NCBI RefSeq assembly: GCF_027925025.1
Contig: NZ_AP027058.1
Coordinates: forward strand, 1,240,001-1,304,000
Length of the DNA stretch: 64,000 bases
Source: Limnohabitans sp. MORI2
Lineage (GTDB): Bacteria > Pseudomonadota > Gammaproteobacteria > Burkholderiales > Burkholderiaceae_C
Direction: 5' to 3'
Shown here: piece after piece, positions 7,556 through 15,652 of the stretch
Layout: the number at the start of each line of letters is the position of its first letter
How positions within the stretch are numbered: the stretch's first letter is position 1
Notes under the pieces: generated by a model
Seen by the model: only the letters and a program-made list of their open reading frames with translations
Database searches by the model: none
Told to the model about the DNA's origin: nothing
Made by a program: the position numbers and the translations under genes

Positions 7556-8713
7556 GTGGCTGTATCTAAACCCAAAGCATCAAAAGCAACGCCAAAGGCA
7601 GCAAAAACTTCGACGCGTAAGGCGGCATCAGCGCCAGCAGTGGCAGCAGTGGCAGAGGCTGTAGAGGCCAAGCCTGAGGTGCTGCCCGCCACCGAACAAG
7701 CCCCTGTTGCGCCAGCGAATACCTTGCCTGCTGTGGTGAAAAAAAGCAGCAAAAAATCCAAAGCGGTAGTTGCTGAACCCGCTGCACCAACACCGGCTGT
7801 AGATGCCAAGTTAGAGACCAATTTGGCCAAGCAACCGCCTCGGGCTTTGAATTCGCCGATTCGTATTTTTCAAATCTATTTCGAGCCTTGGCAGCGGGAG
7901 CTGCTAGACCCCGCGTTTTACCCGCTGGATAACAGCCGTGGCAGCTCTGAGCTGATGGAGTTTGCGGTGTTTGAGCAGTTGCAAAAGAACGCAGCCACAC
8001 AAGGTGCGGTGTTGTGGGGCGCTTTGTCTTGGCGCTTTGGCGAGAAGACGGGCATGCTGGGCGCGGATTGGGTGAAGCAGATTGTGGAGCACCCCGGTCA
8101 TGATGTGTATTTTTGCAACCCCCATGTGAACAATGAAGCGGTGTTTCACAACATGTGGATGCAGGGCGAGGTGTCGCACCCGAACTTTGTGCAAATAGTG
8201 AAAGCGTTTTTTGCGGCTGCAGGCTTGGATGACAAAGAGATCAACGCGATACACCCCTCCAACAGTTTTTCAGCAGCTAATTACTTTGTGGCGACGCCGA
8301 AGTTTTGGGAGCGTTTCATTCCGTTTGTGCGTAAGACCTTGGTGACGGCTGATAAAAACCTCAATCCGCAAGTGCGTGATTTGTTGCACTCCAAAGTCGC
8401 CGACGACAAGGGCTTGCACGCAGGGGCCACATATGTGCCATTCATCGTGGAGCGTTTGTTTGCCTACTTCATGCGTACCGAGGGCAAAGACCTGAAGGCG
8501 TTCAAGATTGCTTTGCCCGAGCGCGAGCGCGAGTTGAATGTGCACTTGAAGTTGCTGCGCGAGATGAAAGACGTGGCACACCGCACGCAGTCGGCTTGGC
8601 TAGCGGCGTGTTGGGTGAACTACCGCAATTTGTATTTGAGCCAAACCAATAGCAAGGCGTGGTGCGAGAAGTATTTGCGCGCCATCACACCGACCGAAGT
8701 GCGCTTCGTTTAA
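7556..8713 (+). CDS. Glycan-cluster protein of unknown function with Lys/Ala-rich N-terminus
   Basis: 385 residues from a GTG start with GGAG at 7543-7546 ahead of it. Residues ~1-95 are low-complexity Ala/Lys/Pro. From ~100 a folded domain begins with IRIFQIYFEPWQRELLDP and contains LWGALSWRFGEKTG, DVYFCNPHVNNEA and ANYFVATPKFWERFIPF. PFIVERLFAYFM recalls the FxxERLFSxxL segment near the end of DUF4422-type and related sugar-transferase-like proteins. That likeness is weak, so I leave the function open. Position between a GT4 and a GT2-like gene suggests a part in the same glycan pathway. The following gene begins 10 bp after its stop. Confidence 0.65.
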   Translation: MAVSKPKASKATPKAAKTSTRKAASAPAVAAVAEAVEAKPEVLPATEQAPVAPANTLPAVVKKSSKKSKAVVAEPAAPTPAVDAKLETNLAKQPPRALNSPIRIFQIYFEPWQRELLDPAFYPLDNSRGSSELMEFAVFEQLQKNAATQGAVLWGALSWRFGEKTGMLGADWVKQIVEHPGHDVYFCNPHVNNEAVFHNMWMQGEVSHPNFVQIVKAFFAAAGLDDKEINAIHPSNSFSAANYFVATPKFWERFIPFVRKTLVTADKNLNPQVRDLLHSKVADDKGLHAGATYVPFIVERLFAYFMRTEGKDLKAFKIALPERERELNVHLKLLREMKDVAHRTQSAWLAACWVNYRNLYLSQTNSKAWCEKYLRAITPTEVRFV

Positions 8714-8723
8714 CGAGCCGCCC

Positions 8724-9383
8724 ATGGACTTTGAGCAGGTTGACTCGGCCCAGCTGCAAGTGCGCCAATGGACGGTGGACGACCCCGTGATGGTGCTGCC
8801 CTATACCGACGCCGAGATGGCCCAGCGTGCAGGCCAACTGGCCGCGCAGCGGGCCGGGGCCAAGGGCCTGGTGCTGGCGGTGCATGACACCGAGCGACAA
8901 GGTTTCGTAGCCACCGTCAACCAAGCCTTTGCGGCCACACGCAGCCCATGGCTGGGCTACATGGCCCAAGACGCTTTTGCCGGGCGCGACTGGATGGCGC
9001 TTGCGCTACAAGCGCTGCACCGCCAACGCGGTGTGTTTTTGGGGTTCAACGATGGCAAATGGCAGGGCGCTTTGGCGGCTTTTGGACTAGCCAGCCGCGC
9101 TTGGGCTGCGACCAACTATGCTGCTTTAGCGGGCGCAGGGGCGGCACAAGGCCCATTTTTTCACCCCAGCTACCAGCGCCACTACGCCGATGCTGAACTG
9201 ACCGTGCTGGCCCACCAAGCCAAAGGCTATGTGTACGAGCCCAACAGCGTGCTGGTGGAAGTGGACTGGACCAAAGAAGCCCAAGCCGTCAACGCCCCCG
9301 ACCGAGCCCTGTACCGCCAACGCGCCGCGCAGGGGTTTGATGGGCGGGTGGTGGATGGAGCGTTGTTGGGGTTGTTTGGTTAG
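8724..9383 (+). CDS. Small GT2/GT-A-like glycosyltransferase
   Basis: 219 residues. The segment QGFVATVNQAFAATRSPWLG followed by YMAQDAFAGRDWMA looks like the GT-A nucleotide-sugar region with the QDAFAGRDW text standing where a DxD motif is expected. VFLGFNDGKW and the acceptor-side YQRHYADAELTVLAHQAKG (H-Y-x-D-x-E-L) fit the rest of such a fold. The classical VxVVDDGS opening is not seen, so it is a diverged or shortened form. It sits 10 bp after the preceding gene and 40 bp before the nucleotidyltransferase-fold gene. Specificity unknown. Confidence 0.55.
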   Translation: MDFEQVDSAQLQVRQWTVDDPVMVLPYTDAEMAQRAGQLAAQRAGAKGLVLAVHDTERQGFVATVNQAFAATRSPWLGYMAQDAFAGRDWMALALQALHRQRGVFLGFNDGKWQGALAAFGLASRAWAATNYAALAGAGAAQGPFFHPSYQRHYADAELTVLAHQAKGYVYEPNSVLVEVDWTKEAQAVNAPDRALYRQRAAQGFDGRVVDGALLGLFG

Positions 9384-9425
9384 ATTGGCCGTAGAATAAT
9401 CTAAATTTAATTTAATACGGCCAAT
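9384..9425. promoter_or_regulatory. Perfect 10-bp inverted repeat enclosing an AT-rich core and the start codon
   Basis: ATTGGCCGTA (9384-9393) and TACGGCCAAT (9416-9425) are exact reverse complements, 22 bp apart. The spacer is almost pure A/T and contains a second palindrome, TAAATT-T-AATTTA at 9402-9414. The right arm includes the A and T of the ATG at 9424-9426, and the left arm abuts the stop codon of the preceding gene. No Shine-Dalgarno is present. It could be an autoregulatory operator or an RNA hairpin that hides the start. Which of these applies is inferred. Confidence 0.65.
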
Positions 9426-10356
9426 GGATTGGATCAACATACCCGACAACGCTGCGAGGCAGTGGATTGATTCGTCCACCATTTTTCAAGAGTTTCAGAG
9501 TACCAAGCTCAAGGCCAGCAACTATGCAGGCGGCATGTATTGGAAAAAGCAAGGTAGCTACGAATACCTTGTCAAAACTTATCCGGACAACCGTCAGCAG
9601 CGTGTGGGTGCGCGAAGCGCTGAGACAGAACTAATTTATCAAGAGTTCAGCGCAAAGAAGACAGCCATAGAGGCACGCTTAAGCACATTACGCATTGCCT
9701 TGAAAGAGGCTGAGCGGTTGAATAAAGCGCTCAAAGTAGGGCGAGCACCGGCCTTGCTGATTGACATTCTTCAAGCACTAGAGGACAGCGGTTTAGCTGA
9801 TCATTTCACAGTGGTAGGGACGCATGCTTTGTATGCCTACGAAATGGCAGCAGGTGTGCGCATTGAGCAGGCTGCATTGGCCACATTGGATGTTGATTTG
9901 CTGTGGGATGCTCGCAAGAAAGTGCAGTTCATCAGCGACATGGCAAAGTTGGATGATTCAGTTTTGAGTGTGTTGCAGCGTGCTGACCGCACGTTTGTGC
10001 GCAAAGAGGGGCAAAACGAGTCTGCCATCAACGCGACTGGCTTTGAGGTTGATTTTTTGAGACGTATGCAAGAGGGGGATGATCCGCATCCGTTCAGGTT
10101 TTCGGATGATGAAGACGATATTTGGCCTGTGCAGGCCATGCGAGCATCTGTGCTGACGAGTGCACCCAAGTTTGAGAGAGTGGTGGTCAGTGCCACAGGG
10201 CGTATGGCCAAAATGAGGACGATATCTCCTCAGACATTTGTGGAATTTAAGTATTGGTTGGCTGAAAAAGCGCAGGCACGTGACCCGATCAAACGCCGAC
10301 GCGATGAGCGACAAGCTCGAATTGTGCAAAAGCTATTAAATGAGCAACTTTTATGA
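9424..10356 (+). CDS. GSU2403-family nucleotidyltransferase-fold protein (NTP_transf_8-like)
   Basis: 310 residues. The pol-beta-type nucleotidyltransferase core is visible: FTVVGTHALYAYE near residue 137 corresponds to the hG(G/T)xA motif, followed by ATLDVDLLWD near residue 158 with the catalytic D-x-D. GFEVDFLRRM near residue 205 supplies the third acidic residue. This matches the GSU2403 nucleotidyltransferase family. The N-terminal ~100 residues, with a predicted helical segment AEARLxTLRIALKEAERLN-like, are typical of this family as I know it. Relatives in this superfamily include toxin nucleotidyltransferases of type IV systems. Whether this one is a toxin is not shown. It overlaps the next gene by 4 bp (ATGA). 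Its base composition looks slightly lower in GC than its neighbours, which fits acquisition. Confidence 0.75.
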   Translation: MDWINIPDNAARQWIDSSTIFQEFQSTKLKASNYAGGMYWKKQGSYEYLVKTYPDNRQQRVGARSAETELIYQEFSAKKTAIEARLSTLRIALKEAERLNKALKVGRAPALLIDILQALEDSGLADHFTVVGTHALYAYEMAAGVRIEQAALATLDVDLLWDARKKVQFISDMAKLDDSVLSVLQRADRTFVRKEGQNESAINATGFEVDFLRRMQEGDDPHPFRFSDDEDDIWPVQAMRASVLTSAPKFERVVVSATGRMAKMRTISPQTFVEFKYWLAEKAQARDPIKRRRDERQARIVQKLLNEQLL

Positions 10357-10913
10357 GCATTACCCAATTCAATGCCACCTACGTGCAAGAGGAAGACCGC
10401 GTGATGTTTCGCTTCAACACGAGCGCATCGCAAGAGTACCGCTTGTGGTTCACGCGGTTGGTGGTGCGCGATTTGTTGCGTTTGATTGACCAAGGCAGTG
10501 TGCAGGTGTTGGCCCGCGAGCACCCTGTGGAGCAAGCCAAGGCAATTGCCGAGTTCAAACAACAGGCCAAGGCGGCGAATCCGCAGTTCACCACGTTTGT
10601 GCCGGCTACGCAGTTTCCGCTAGGGGCCGATCCGGTGCTGGTGCATGGCATGCGCTTGACGGTGCAGCCCGAGCACACGGCGCTGGAGCTGCTGATTCCC
10701 AAGGGCCAAGTGCTGGCGATGCGTTTGACCGAAGACATGTTGGGCCAAGTGCGCTTGTTGCTGCAAACCATTGAGCAACGTGCGCAGTGGGGCTTGACAA
10801 CCCCTGCCGAGCCGCACGCCTTGGCGGGCGATACGCCTGTGCCAGCCGTCAAGCTTGGCCCAGAGCCTGAGGCTGATGCGGCGGGTACGCCGCCTAAAAA
10901 GCTGCTGCACTGA
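10353..10913 (+). CDS. Conserved-looking hypothetical protein coupled to the nucleotidyltransferase
   Basis: 186 residues. The start ATG overlaps the preceding stop (ATGA), so translation is probably coupled. An N-terminal beta-rich stretch EEDRVMFRFNTSASQEYRLW is followed by FTRLVVRDLLRLI. The pattern 'EYRLWxTRxxVxxLL' is reminiscent of YjeJ-like proteins, but I hold that only as a suggestion. A middle region has LVHGMRLTVQPEHTALELLI. The C-terminal 40 residues are Pro/Ala-rich and probably disordered. No catalytic motif, signal peptide or membrane span is seen. It lies 8 bp before the OGT-like gene. Confidence 0.6.
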   Translation: MSITQFNATYVQEEDRVMFRFNTSASQEYRLWFTRLVVRDLLRLIDQGSVQVLAREHPVEQAKAIAEFKQQAKAANPQFTTFVPATQFPLGADPVLVHGMRLTVQPEHTALELLIPKGQVLAMRLTEDMLGQVRLLLQTIEQRAQWGLTTPAEPHALAGDTPVPAVKLGPEPEADAAGTPPKKLLH

Positions 10914-10921
10914 CGAGACGC

Positions 10922-12352
10922 TTGCCGCCAGAAAGTAGCCCAGTGCCTCAAGAGCTTTTAAAAGTCGCGCAACGTGCCATGGCCGAGGGCCGCTGGCCCG
11001 AGTCGGCCCAATACTTTGGCCTAGCCGCGCAACGCAACCCCAGCCACGCGGGGGTGTGGCACAACTTAGGCGTGAGCTTGCTGGCCTTGGGCAAGGCTCA
11101 GCCTGCGCTGGCCGCGTGCGAGCGTGCGTATGCGCTCAACCCCGCGCTGTGGCAAAGCCGATTGATTCAGGGCAAAGCCCAAAAGATGCTGGGCCAGTTA
11201 CTGGCGGCAGATGCTTGTTTTGCCGATGTGATGCAGGCCGACCCCACCAACGGCGCAGCCCGCGTGGCCCGTGCTGACTTGGCCATGAACACATTTGGCC
11301 TGCCCCTGCAGGCGGTGGAGTGGGTGAAGCCCCTGCTAGGCAGCGCCGAGCATGGCGAAGACGCAGAGCTCACTACGCTCATGGCCAGCCTGTACGACCG
11401 CGACGAAAGCGCCGAGGCGCTGAACACCCGCATCATCAGCTTTTCGCGGCGAGTGTTGCGGCTGGATGCCGCGCAAGTGCTGGCGGGCCAACCAAAGCCT
11501 GCCAGCCAACCACGCCAACGCCCACGGGTGGGCCTGCTGTCGCCATTGTTTTGTGTGTCGCCGGTTTACTTCCTCACCATTGCGGGTTGGCAGCATGTGG
11601 CCAAGGGCAGCGACATCGTGGTGTTCAACCGTGGACACAAGGCCGACTGGGCGACCGAGATTTTCAAAGGCTTAGCCAGCGAATGGCACAACGTGCAAGA
11701 GATGGATGCCGTGCGTTTGGCCCAAGCCATGCACGCGGCCGACCTGGATGTGCTGTACGACCTCGGCGGCTGGATGGACCCCGTGGGCCTCAAAGCATTG
11801 TCGGTCAAACCCGCCAAGCAAATGTTCAAGTGGGTGGGCGGCCAAAGCGTGACCACGGGGCTGGACAACTTTGATGGCTGGATCGGCGACGAGGGCCAAT
11901 CGCCCAAGCATTTGCAACACCTGTACACCGAGCCTTTGGTGAACATCGAAGGCGGCTACGCCACCTATACGCCACCCGACTATTTGCCGCCTGTACCGAA
12001 GCGCAAGAGCGATGTGCCGGTGGTGTTTAGCAACCCAGCCAAGGTGTCACGCGCTTTTTTGGCAGAGCTGAAGGCCATGCCGGGCAAGAAATGCTTTGTG
12101 CACCGCCAGTTTCAATACCCCCAAGTCCGCGCCCGTGTGGAAGAAGCGCTGGGCGCAGCCAATGTGGAATTTGTGCTGCCCAAGAGCCACCACGAAGCCC
12201 TAGAAGTGCTAGGCCAGCACAAGGTGATGCTCGACACCTTCCCCTACAGCAGCGGCCTCACCGCCCGAGAAGCCCAAGCCATGGGCGTGCGCGTGCAGGC
12301 CAAAGTGGGCACGCTGTTTTGCGAGCGGCATTGCGCTAATTTGGTGGGTTAA
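10922..12352 (+). CDS. TPR protein with GT41 (O-GlcNAc transferase-like) C-terminal domain
   Basis: 476 residues from a TTG start. The next in-frame ATG, at 10979, would cut into the first TPR. Residues ~5-125 are about three TPR units (WPESAQYFGLAAQRNPSHAG, VWHNLGVSLLALGKAQPALA). Residues ~200-476 resemble the UDP-sugar transferase half of OGT/SPINDLY: RVGLLSPLF, LYDLGGWMD (standing for the D-L-x-G-xT motif), and the nucleotide-binding end VMLDTFPYSSGLTAREAQAM then GTLFCERHCANLVG. The usual LDTxPYNGGTTxxxALWMGVP text is altered but aligned. It stops soon after that motif and so is shorter than typical GT41 proteins. It is convergent with the DUF1501 gene, 5 bp apart. The protein acceptor is unknown. 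Flagellin or surface proteins are guesses. Confidence 0.75.
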   Translation: MPPESSPVPQELLKVAQRAMAEGRWPESAQYFGLAAQRNPSHAGVWHNLGVSLLALGKAQPALAACERAYALNPALWQSRLIQGKAQKMLGQLLAADACFADVMQADPTNGAARVARADLAMNTFGLPLQAVEWVKPLLGSAEHGEDAELTTLMASLYDRDESAEALNTRIISFSRRVLRLDAAQVLAGQPKPASQPRQRPRVGLLSPLFCVSPVYFLTIAGWQHVAKGSDIVVFNRGHKADWATEIFKGLASEWHNVQEMDAVRLAQAMHAADLDVLYDLGGWMDPVGLKALSVKPAKQMFKWVGGQSVTTGLDNFDGWIGDEGQSPKHLQHLYTEPLVNIEGGYATYTPPDYLPPVPKRKSDVPVVFSNPAKVSRAFLAELKAMPGKKCFVHRQFQYPQVRARVEEALGAANVEFVLPKSHHEALEVLGQHKVMLDTFPYSSGLTAREAQAMGVRVQAKVGTLFCERHCANLVG

Positions 12353-12357
12353 ACCAC

Positions 12358-13569
12358 TTAAGACACGAAGACGCGCTTGCCCAAAGAGGCCAGCACTTGT
12401 TTGATGTCTTTGGTTTGTTGCAAGTCCAGGCCTTGATCAAGTTGCTGACTTTCTAGCCCGGGCCATTGGGTGGCGGGCAGCAGCTGGCGGGCTTGGGTGT
12501 CGAGCAGCCACATGGCTCCGCCGTGGCCGTGGTCTGTGCCGCCGCTGGCGTTGGCTTTGAGGCGGCGGCCAAATTCGCTGACTACCACCACGCTGACGTG
12601 TTGGCCAGCGGCCGACACATCGTCAAACAAAGCGCGTAGGTTGGCCGACCATTGGCGCACGAGGTTGTTGACTTTGCCGCTTTGATACTCGTGGGTGTCC
12701 CAGCCACCAAAGTCGAGGCAGGCGACTTGCAAGCCCACGTTCATGCGGATGAGTTGGGCCACGGTTTGGCAGGCGTGTTGCCATTCGTAGTTTTCGGTGT
12801 TGTAGGTCACGCCTTTGGGTGGACTGTAGGGCGCAACACGGCCATCGACACGAGGCGCTTTGGCATCGATCAGGGCCATTTGCGAGAGGGTTTGCTGGCC
12901 CATGAGGGCGGCTGCATCGGTGCTTGGGGTGTCTGTGCCGTAGAGGGCTTCAAGCACGCTGCGGCCCATGGCGTCGCCAGGCAAGGTGATGGCGTTGCGC
13001 AGTTCGCCCGTGACGCTCAAGCCCGAGCGCAGGCCTTGCAGGCTGCGTATTTGCCCCGGAGTGTTGCCCATGGATTGAATGGCCGCCGCATTGGCGGCTT
13101 TGCTGGCACGCACATGGGGCGTGAGCCAGCCATCGGAGCCATTGGGCGTACCTGATTTGCTGGGGAGGCTGGCTTCCAAAATTTCTTGGGCTTCAAAGTG
13201 GCTGCGGGTGGCGTTGGCCAAGCCGCAGGCGTGCAGCAGCTGGGCATGGCCGCTGCCAAACAGTTCGGCCAGGGGCGCAGCGGCGGGGTGGATGCGGCAG
13301 TCGCGGTTGGGGGCAAAGGGTTTGGCTAAGCGAATGCCGGGCGTGTTGCCACTGTCCATGATGCGCAGGTCTGCAGGGCGTGCGCCGATGTAGTGGGCAT
13401 CGTCCACAGGGGCGGCCATGTGCAGGCTGTCGGCCCCGCCGCGCAGAAACACGACCACCAAGGTGCTGTGTTGGCTGCTGGGGTTGGCGGCAAAGCTGAG
13501 ATTGCGCAAGCCTGAGGCGCTGGCTGCACCAGTGCAGGCGAGGGCTTTGAGGAGGTCGCGGCGCTGCAT
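12358..13569 (-). CDS. DUF1501 family protein with twin-arginine signal
   Basis: 403 residues from the ATG at 13567-13569. The open frame extends further upstream, but that part overlaps the DUF1800 gene and lacks family features. The N-terminus MQRRDLLKALACTGAASASG is a Tat-type signal (RR followed by hydrophobic segment), implying folded export to the periplasm. VVVFLRGGADSLHMAAP near residue 38 is the hallmark opening of DUF1501. Later motifs are LDFGGWDTHEYQ, VVVVSEFGRRLKANASGGTDHGHGGAMWLL, which in this sulfatase/alkaline-phosphatase-like family carries the putative metal ligands. It follows the DUF1800 gene by 5 bp, the usual pairing. The biochemical role is not established. Confidence 0.9.
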   Translation of the reverse strand: MQRRDLLKALACTGAASASGLRNLSFAANPSSQHSTLVVVFLRGGADSLHMAAPVDDAHYIGARPADLRIMDSGNTPGIRLAKPFAPNRDCRIHPAAAPLAELFGSGHAQLLHACGLANATRSHFEAQEILEASLPSKSGTPNGSDGWLTPHVRASKAANAAAIQSMGNTPGQIRSLQGLRSGLSVTGELRNAITLPGDAMGRSVLEALYGTDTPSTDAAALMGQQTLSQMALIDAKAPRVDGRVAPYSPPKGVTYNTENYEWQHACQTVAQLIRMNVGLQVACLDFGGWDTHEYQSGKVNNLVRQWSANLRALFDDVSAAGQHVSVVVVSEFGRRLKANASGGTDHGHGGAMWLLDTQARQLLPATQWPGLESQQLDQGLDLQQTKDIKQVLASLGKRVFVS

Positions 13570-13574
13570 GGTGT

Positions 13575-15143
13575 TTATTTCCACTGAAAAGCAGGCGACA
13601 TGGCCAGATAGGCCAAGGTGCGGCGTACGCTGGCCCACTCGTCGTTGGCCACGCCCAACACGCGTTTGGCGGGTGTTTTTTGGGCGGCAGCGATTTGCGC
13701 CAAGGCTTGTGGCGCTTGGTCTTTGCCCAGCAACAGCTGAGCGTGGTGGGCAAAGAGGGCGGTTTCTTCCACGGGTTTGGCAAAGCCCTTGGCCAAGTGC
13801 TCGGGGGCAATAGCGCCAGTGGCCCACCAGTTGTCGATGAGGCCCATGGGGATGAACCAGCGGCGGCGCATGCTTTGGGTGGTGAGCCAGTAGTCGGTCA
13901 CGTCGGGGTGGCCATCGGGAGTGGGCCACAGGTAGAGGCGCTGACCTGCCGCAGAGAGTTCGTTGGCGAGTTGGATCGATGGGGCGTGGGGTAGGTCGAG
14001 TTTGCGCACAAAGCTCATGGCCAGTTCGAGCGGACGTTTGAGTTTTTGAGGGCCACCGGTTTGGGTGGCTTGTGCAAAAGCATTGGATGTGAAGATGTGT
14101 TCAAGCACCCGCGCAATTTGCTGGGGGTGGCGTTTGTGTTGGGTCCACACCTTGGCGCTAGAGGCCACAAGGGCAGCGGGCGGTGTGTCGCTGACAAAGC
14201 GGCGACAGAGTTTTTCACACAGGTAGTGGGCCGTGCCCGGGTGGTCGGCCAACATGTTGAGCACGGCTTCGCCGTCTTTCATGGGCGGGGCGAAGGGGTC
14301 GAGCTCTTTGGCGAGTACGCGTTTTTGGTAGGGGTCGTGCCAGGTGTCGAGATAGGCGAATTGGCCTGTTTTGGGCAGATTAGCCCCGTTGCCAATGCCG
14401 CGCCCGTCTTCGACCACCCAGCCGGTGAAGGCGCGGGCGGCTTCGTACACGTCTTGGTCGATGTAGCCCTCTGGGAGGCCCTTGTCCGCGCCCGGTACTT
14501 GACGCCACTTGTTGTAGAGGTCGTTGAGGTAACGGCCTTTGCCTAGGGTGTGCAGTTCAAACAGCTCGCGGGCGTAGTTTTCGTTGGGTGCGCCGGTTCT
14601 GGATGAGCGGTTGTTGAGGTAAATGAGCATGGGCGTGCTCTTGGCCACGCTGTGTAGTAGGTCGGCAAAGTTGCCGAGGCTGTGTTTGCGGATGGCGTCA
14701 CGCTCAAAGCTGGGCATGGCCACGGCAATGGATTGGTCACCCGCATGCACGTTGAAGTGGTCGAGCCAAAAGTCGACCATGCGTTCTTTGACTTGCCAGC
14801 GGCTATGCGCGGCACGTAAGAGCCTTGCGGCCGTGAGTTCGCGCAGGGGGCGAATGCGCTCTTCGTAATGAATTTTGTTTTGACCATCGGCCAAGTGCCA
14901 GAGTTCGGGCGTGGTTTTGTCGAGCAGGCCTAAAGGACGGTTTTCGTTGACCGCCGCAAAGTCAGGTGTTGCGCCGTAGCTGATGCGAAGCACAGCGGTT
15001 TTGAGGGCCTCTTCCACGGCAGGGTCTTCTGCCGTGGGAGCAAGCTGCTCGGCGATCCACTGGCGCAGGCCCACTTTGTCAACATGGTCCAATTCGGCGC
15101 GCTTGGCGCCAAAGGTGAGGCGGTCTAGGACTCTTTGTGACAT
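13575..15143 (-). CDS. DUF1800 family protein
   Basis: 522 residues. Family text is clear: VLDRLTFGAKRAELD at the N-terminus, RMVDFWLDHFNVHAGD near residue 128, NENYARELFELHTLG near residue 188, and the YEAARAFTGW segment near residue 235. The length fits the family (about 450-600). It is the first gene of a two-gene minus-strand operon with DUF1501, and the two occur together in many proteobacteria and planctomycetes. Unlike its partner it has no Tat or Sec signal. It might be carried out with DUF1501 or remain cytosolic. The 66 bp before its start are shared with the divergent clpS gene. Confidence 0.9.
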   Translation of the reverse strand: MSQRVLDRLTFGAKRAELDHVDKVGLRQWIAEQLAPTAEDPAVEEALKTAVLRISYGATPDFAAVNENRPLGLLDKTTPELWHLADGQNKIHYEERIRPLRELTAARLLRAAHSRWQVKERMVDFWLDHFNVHAGDQSIAVAMPSFERDAIRKHSLGNFADLLHSVAKSTPMLIYLNNRSSRTGAPNENYARELFELHTLGKGRYLNDLYNKWRQVPGADKGLPEGYIDQDVYEAARAFTGWVVEDGRGIGNGANLPKTGQFAYLDTWHDPYQKRVLAKELDPFAPPMKDGEAVLNMLADHPGTAHYLCEKLCRRFVSDTPPAALVASSAKVWTQHKRHPQQIARVLEHIFTSNAFAQATQTGGPQKLKRPLELAMSFVRKLDLPHAPSIQLANELSAAGQRLYLWPTPDGHPDVTDYWLTTQSMRRRWFIPMGLIDNWWATGAIAPEHLAKGFAKPVEETALFAHHAQLLLGKDQAPQALAQIAAAQKTPAKRVLGVANDEWASVRRTLAYLAMSPAFQWK

Positions 15144-15209
15144 GCGTAAATTATTAACCTATTTTGCGTATGTTTCATGCGGTTGATGGGCGCTCGATAG
15201 AATGACCGA

Positions 15210-15557
15210 ATGCCAACTAAAAAGCCCACTCCCAAAGTCCAACTGTCCGACCGTGACGATGGCGGATCGGTCGTTTTAGAGCGCCTGACTCAGCGCACCA
15301 AGCCGCCGCAGATGTTTCAGGTGCTGATGCTCAATGACGATTTCACGCCCATGGAGTTTGTGGTGGTGGTGTTGCAAGAATTCTTCAACAAAGACCGCGA
15401 AGCCGCGACGCAAATCATGTTGCAAATCCACCTGGATGGCAAAGGCGTGTGCGGCGTGTACAGCAAAGATGTGGCCGCGACCAAGGTGGATCAGGTCATG
15501 GACGCCGCCCGCAAGGCCGGACATCCGCTGCAGTGTGTGGCGGAACCGATTGAATGA
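15210..15557 (+). CDS. clpS: ATP-dependent Clp protease adaptor ClpS
   Basis: 115 residues. ClpS delivers N-degron substrates, proteins with a bulky hydrophobic N-terminal residue, to ClpAP. The N-terminal ~30 residues are the flexible tail. [20 protein letters not shown] carries the N-degron-binding Asn-Asp-Asp and the Met gatekeeper. The conserved histidine lies in [20 protein letters not shown]. The gene stands 96 bp ahead of clpA in the classic order. A TAGAAT hexamer lies just before the start, but its -35 partner is not convincing. Confidence 0.97.
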   Translation: MPTKKPTPKVQLSDRDDGGSVVLERLTQRTKPPQMFQVLMLNDDFTPMEFVVVVLQEFFNKDREAATQIMLQIHLDGKGVCGVYSKDVAATKVDQVMDAARKAGHPLQCVAEPIE

Positions 15558-15587
15558 ATCATGGTTTGCACTAAAGAAACAAACCTA

Positions 15588-15617
15588 TTGAATAAATGGC
15601 TTTTGTTTCCATATACA
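15588..15617 (+). promoter_or_regulatory. Candidate sigma-70 promoter for clpA
   Basis: TTGAAT at 15588-15593 and TATACA at 15612-15617 are separated by 18 bp, 35 bp before the clpA ATG. GAAACAAA at 15576-15583 and TTTGTTTC at 15602-15609 form an 8-bp inverted repeat around the -35 region, a possible operator. GAAGGAAA just before the ATG serves as Shine-Dalgarno. Confidence 0.5.
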
Positions 15618-15652
15618 TTTGAATCTCAGTTGCAAGCACCGAAGGAAAACAC

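Noticed and set aside
13570..13929. N-terminal extension of the DUF1501 frame
   Set aside because: It overlaps the end of DUF1800 in another frame, and would put the Tat signal inside the protein. ATG 13569 gives a proper signal.
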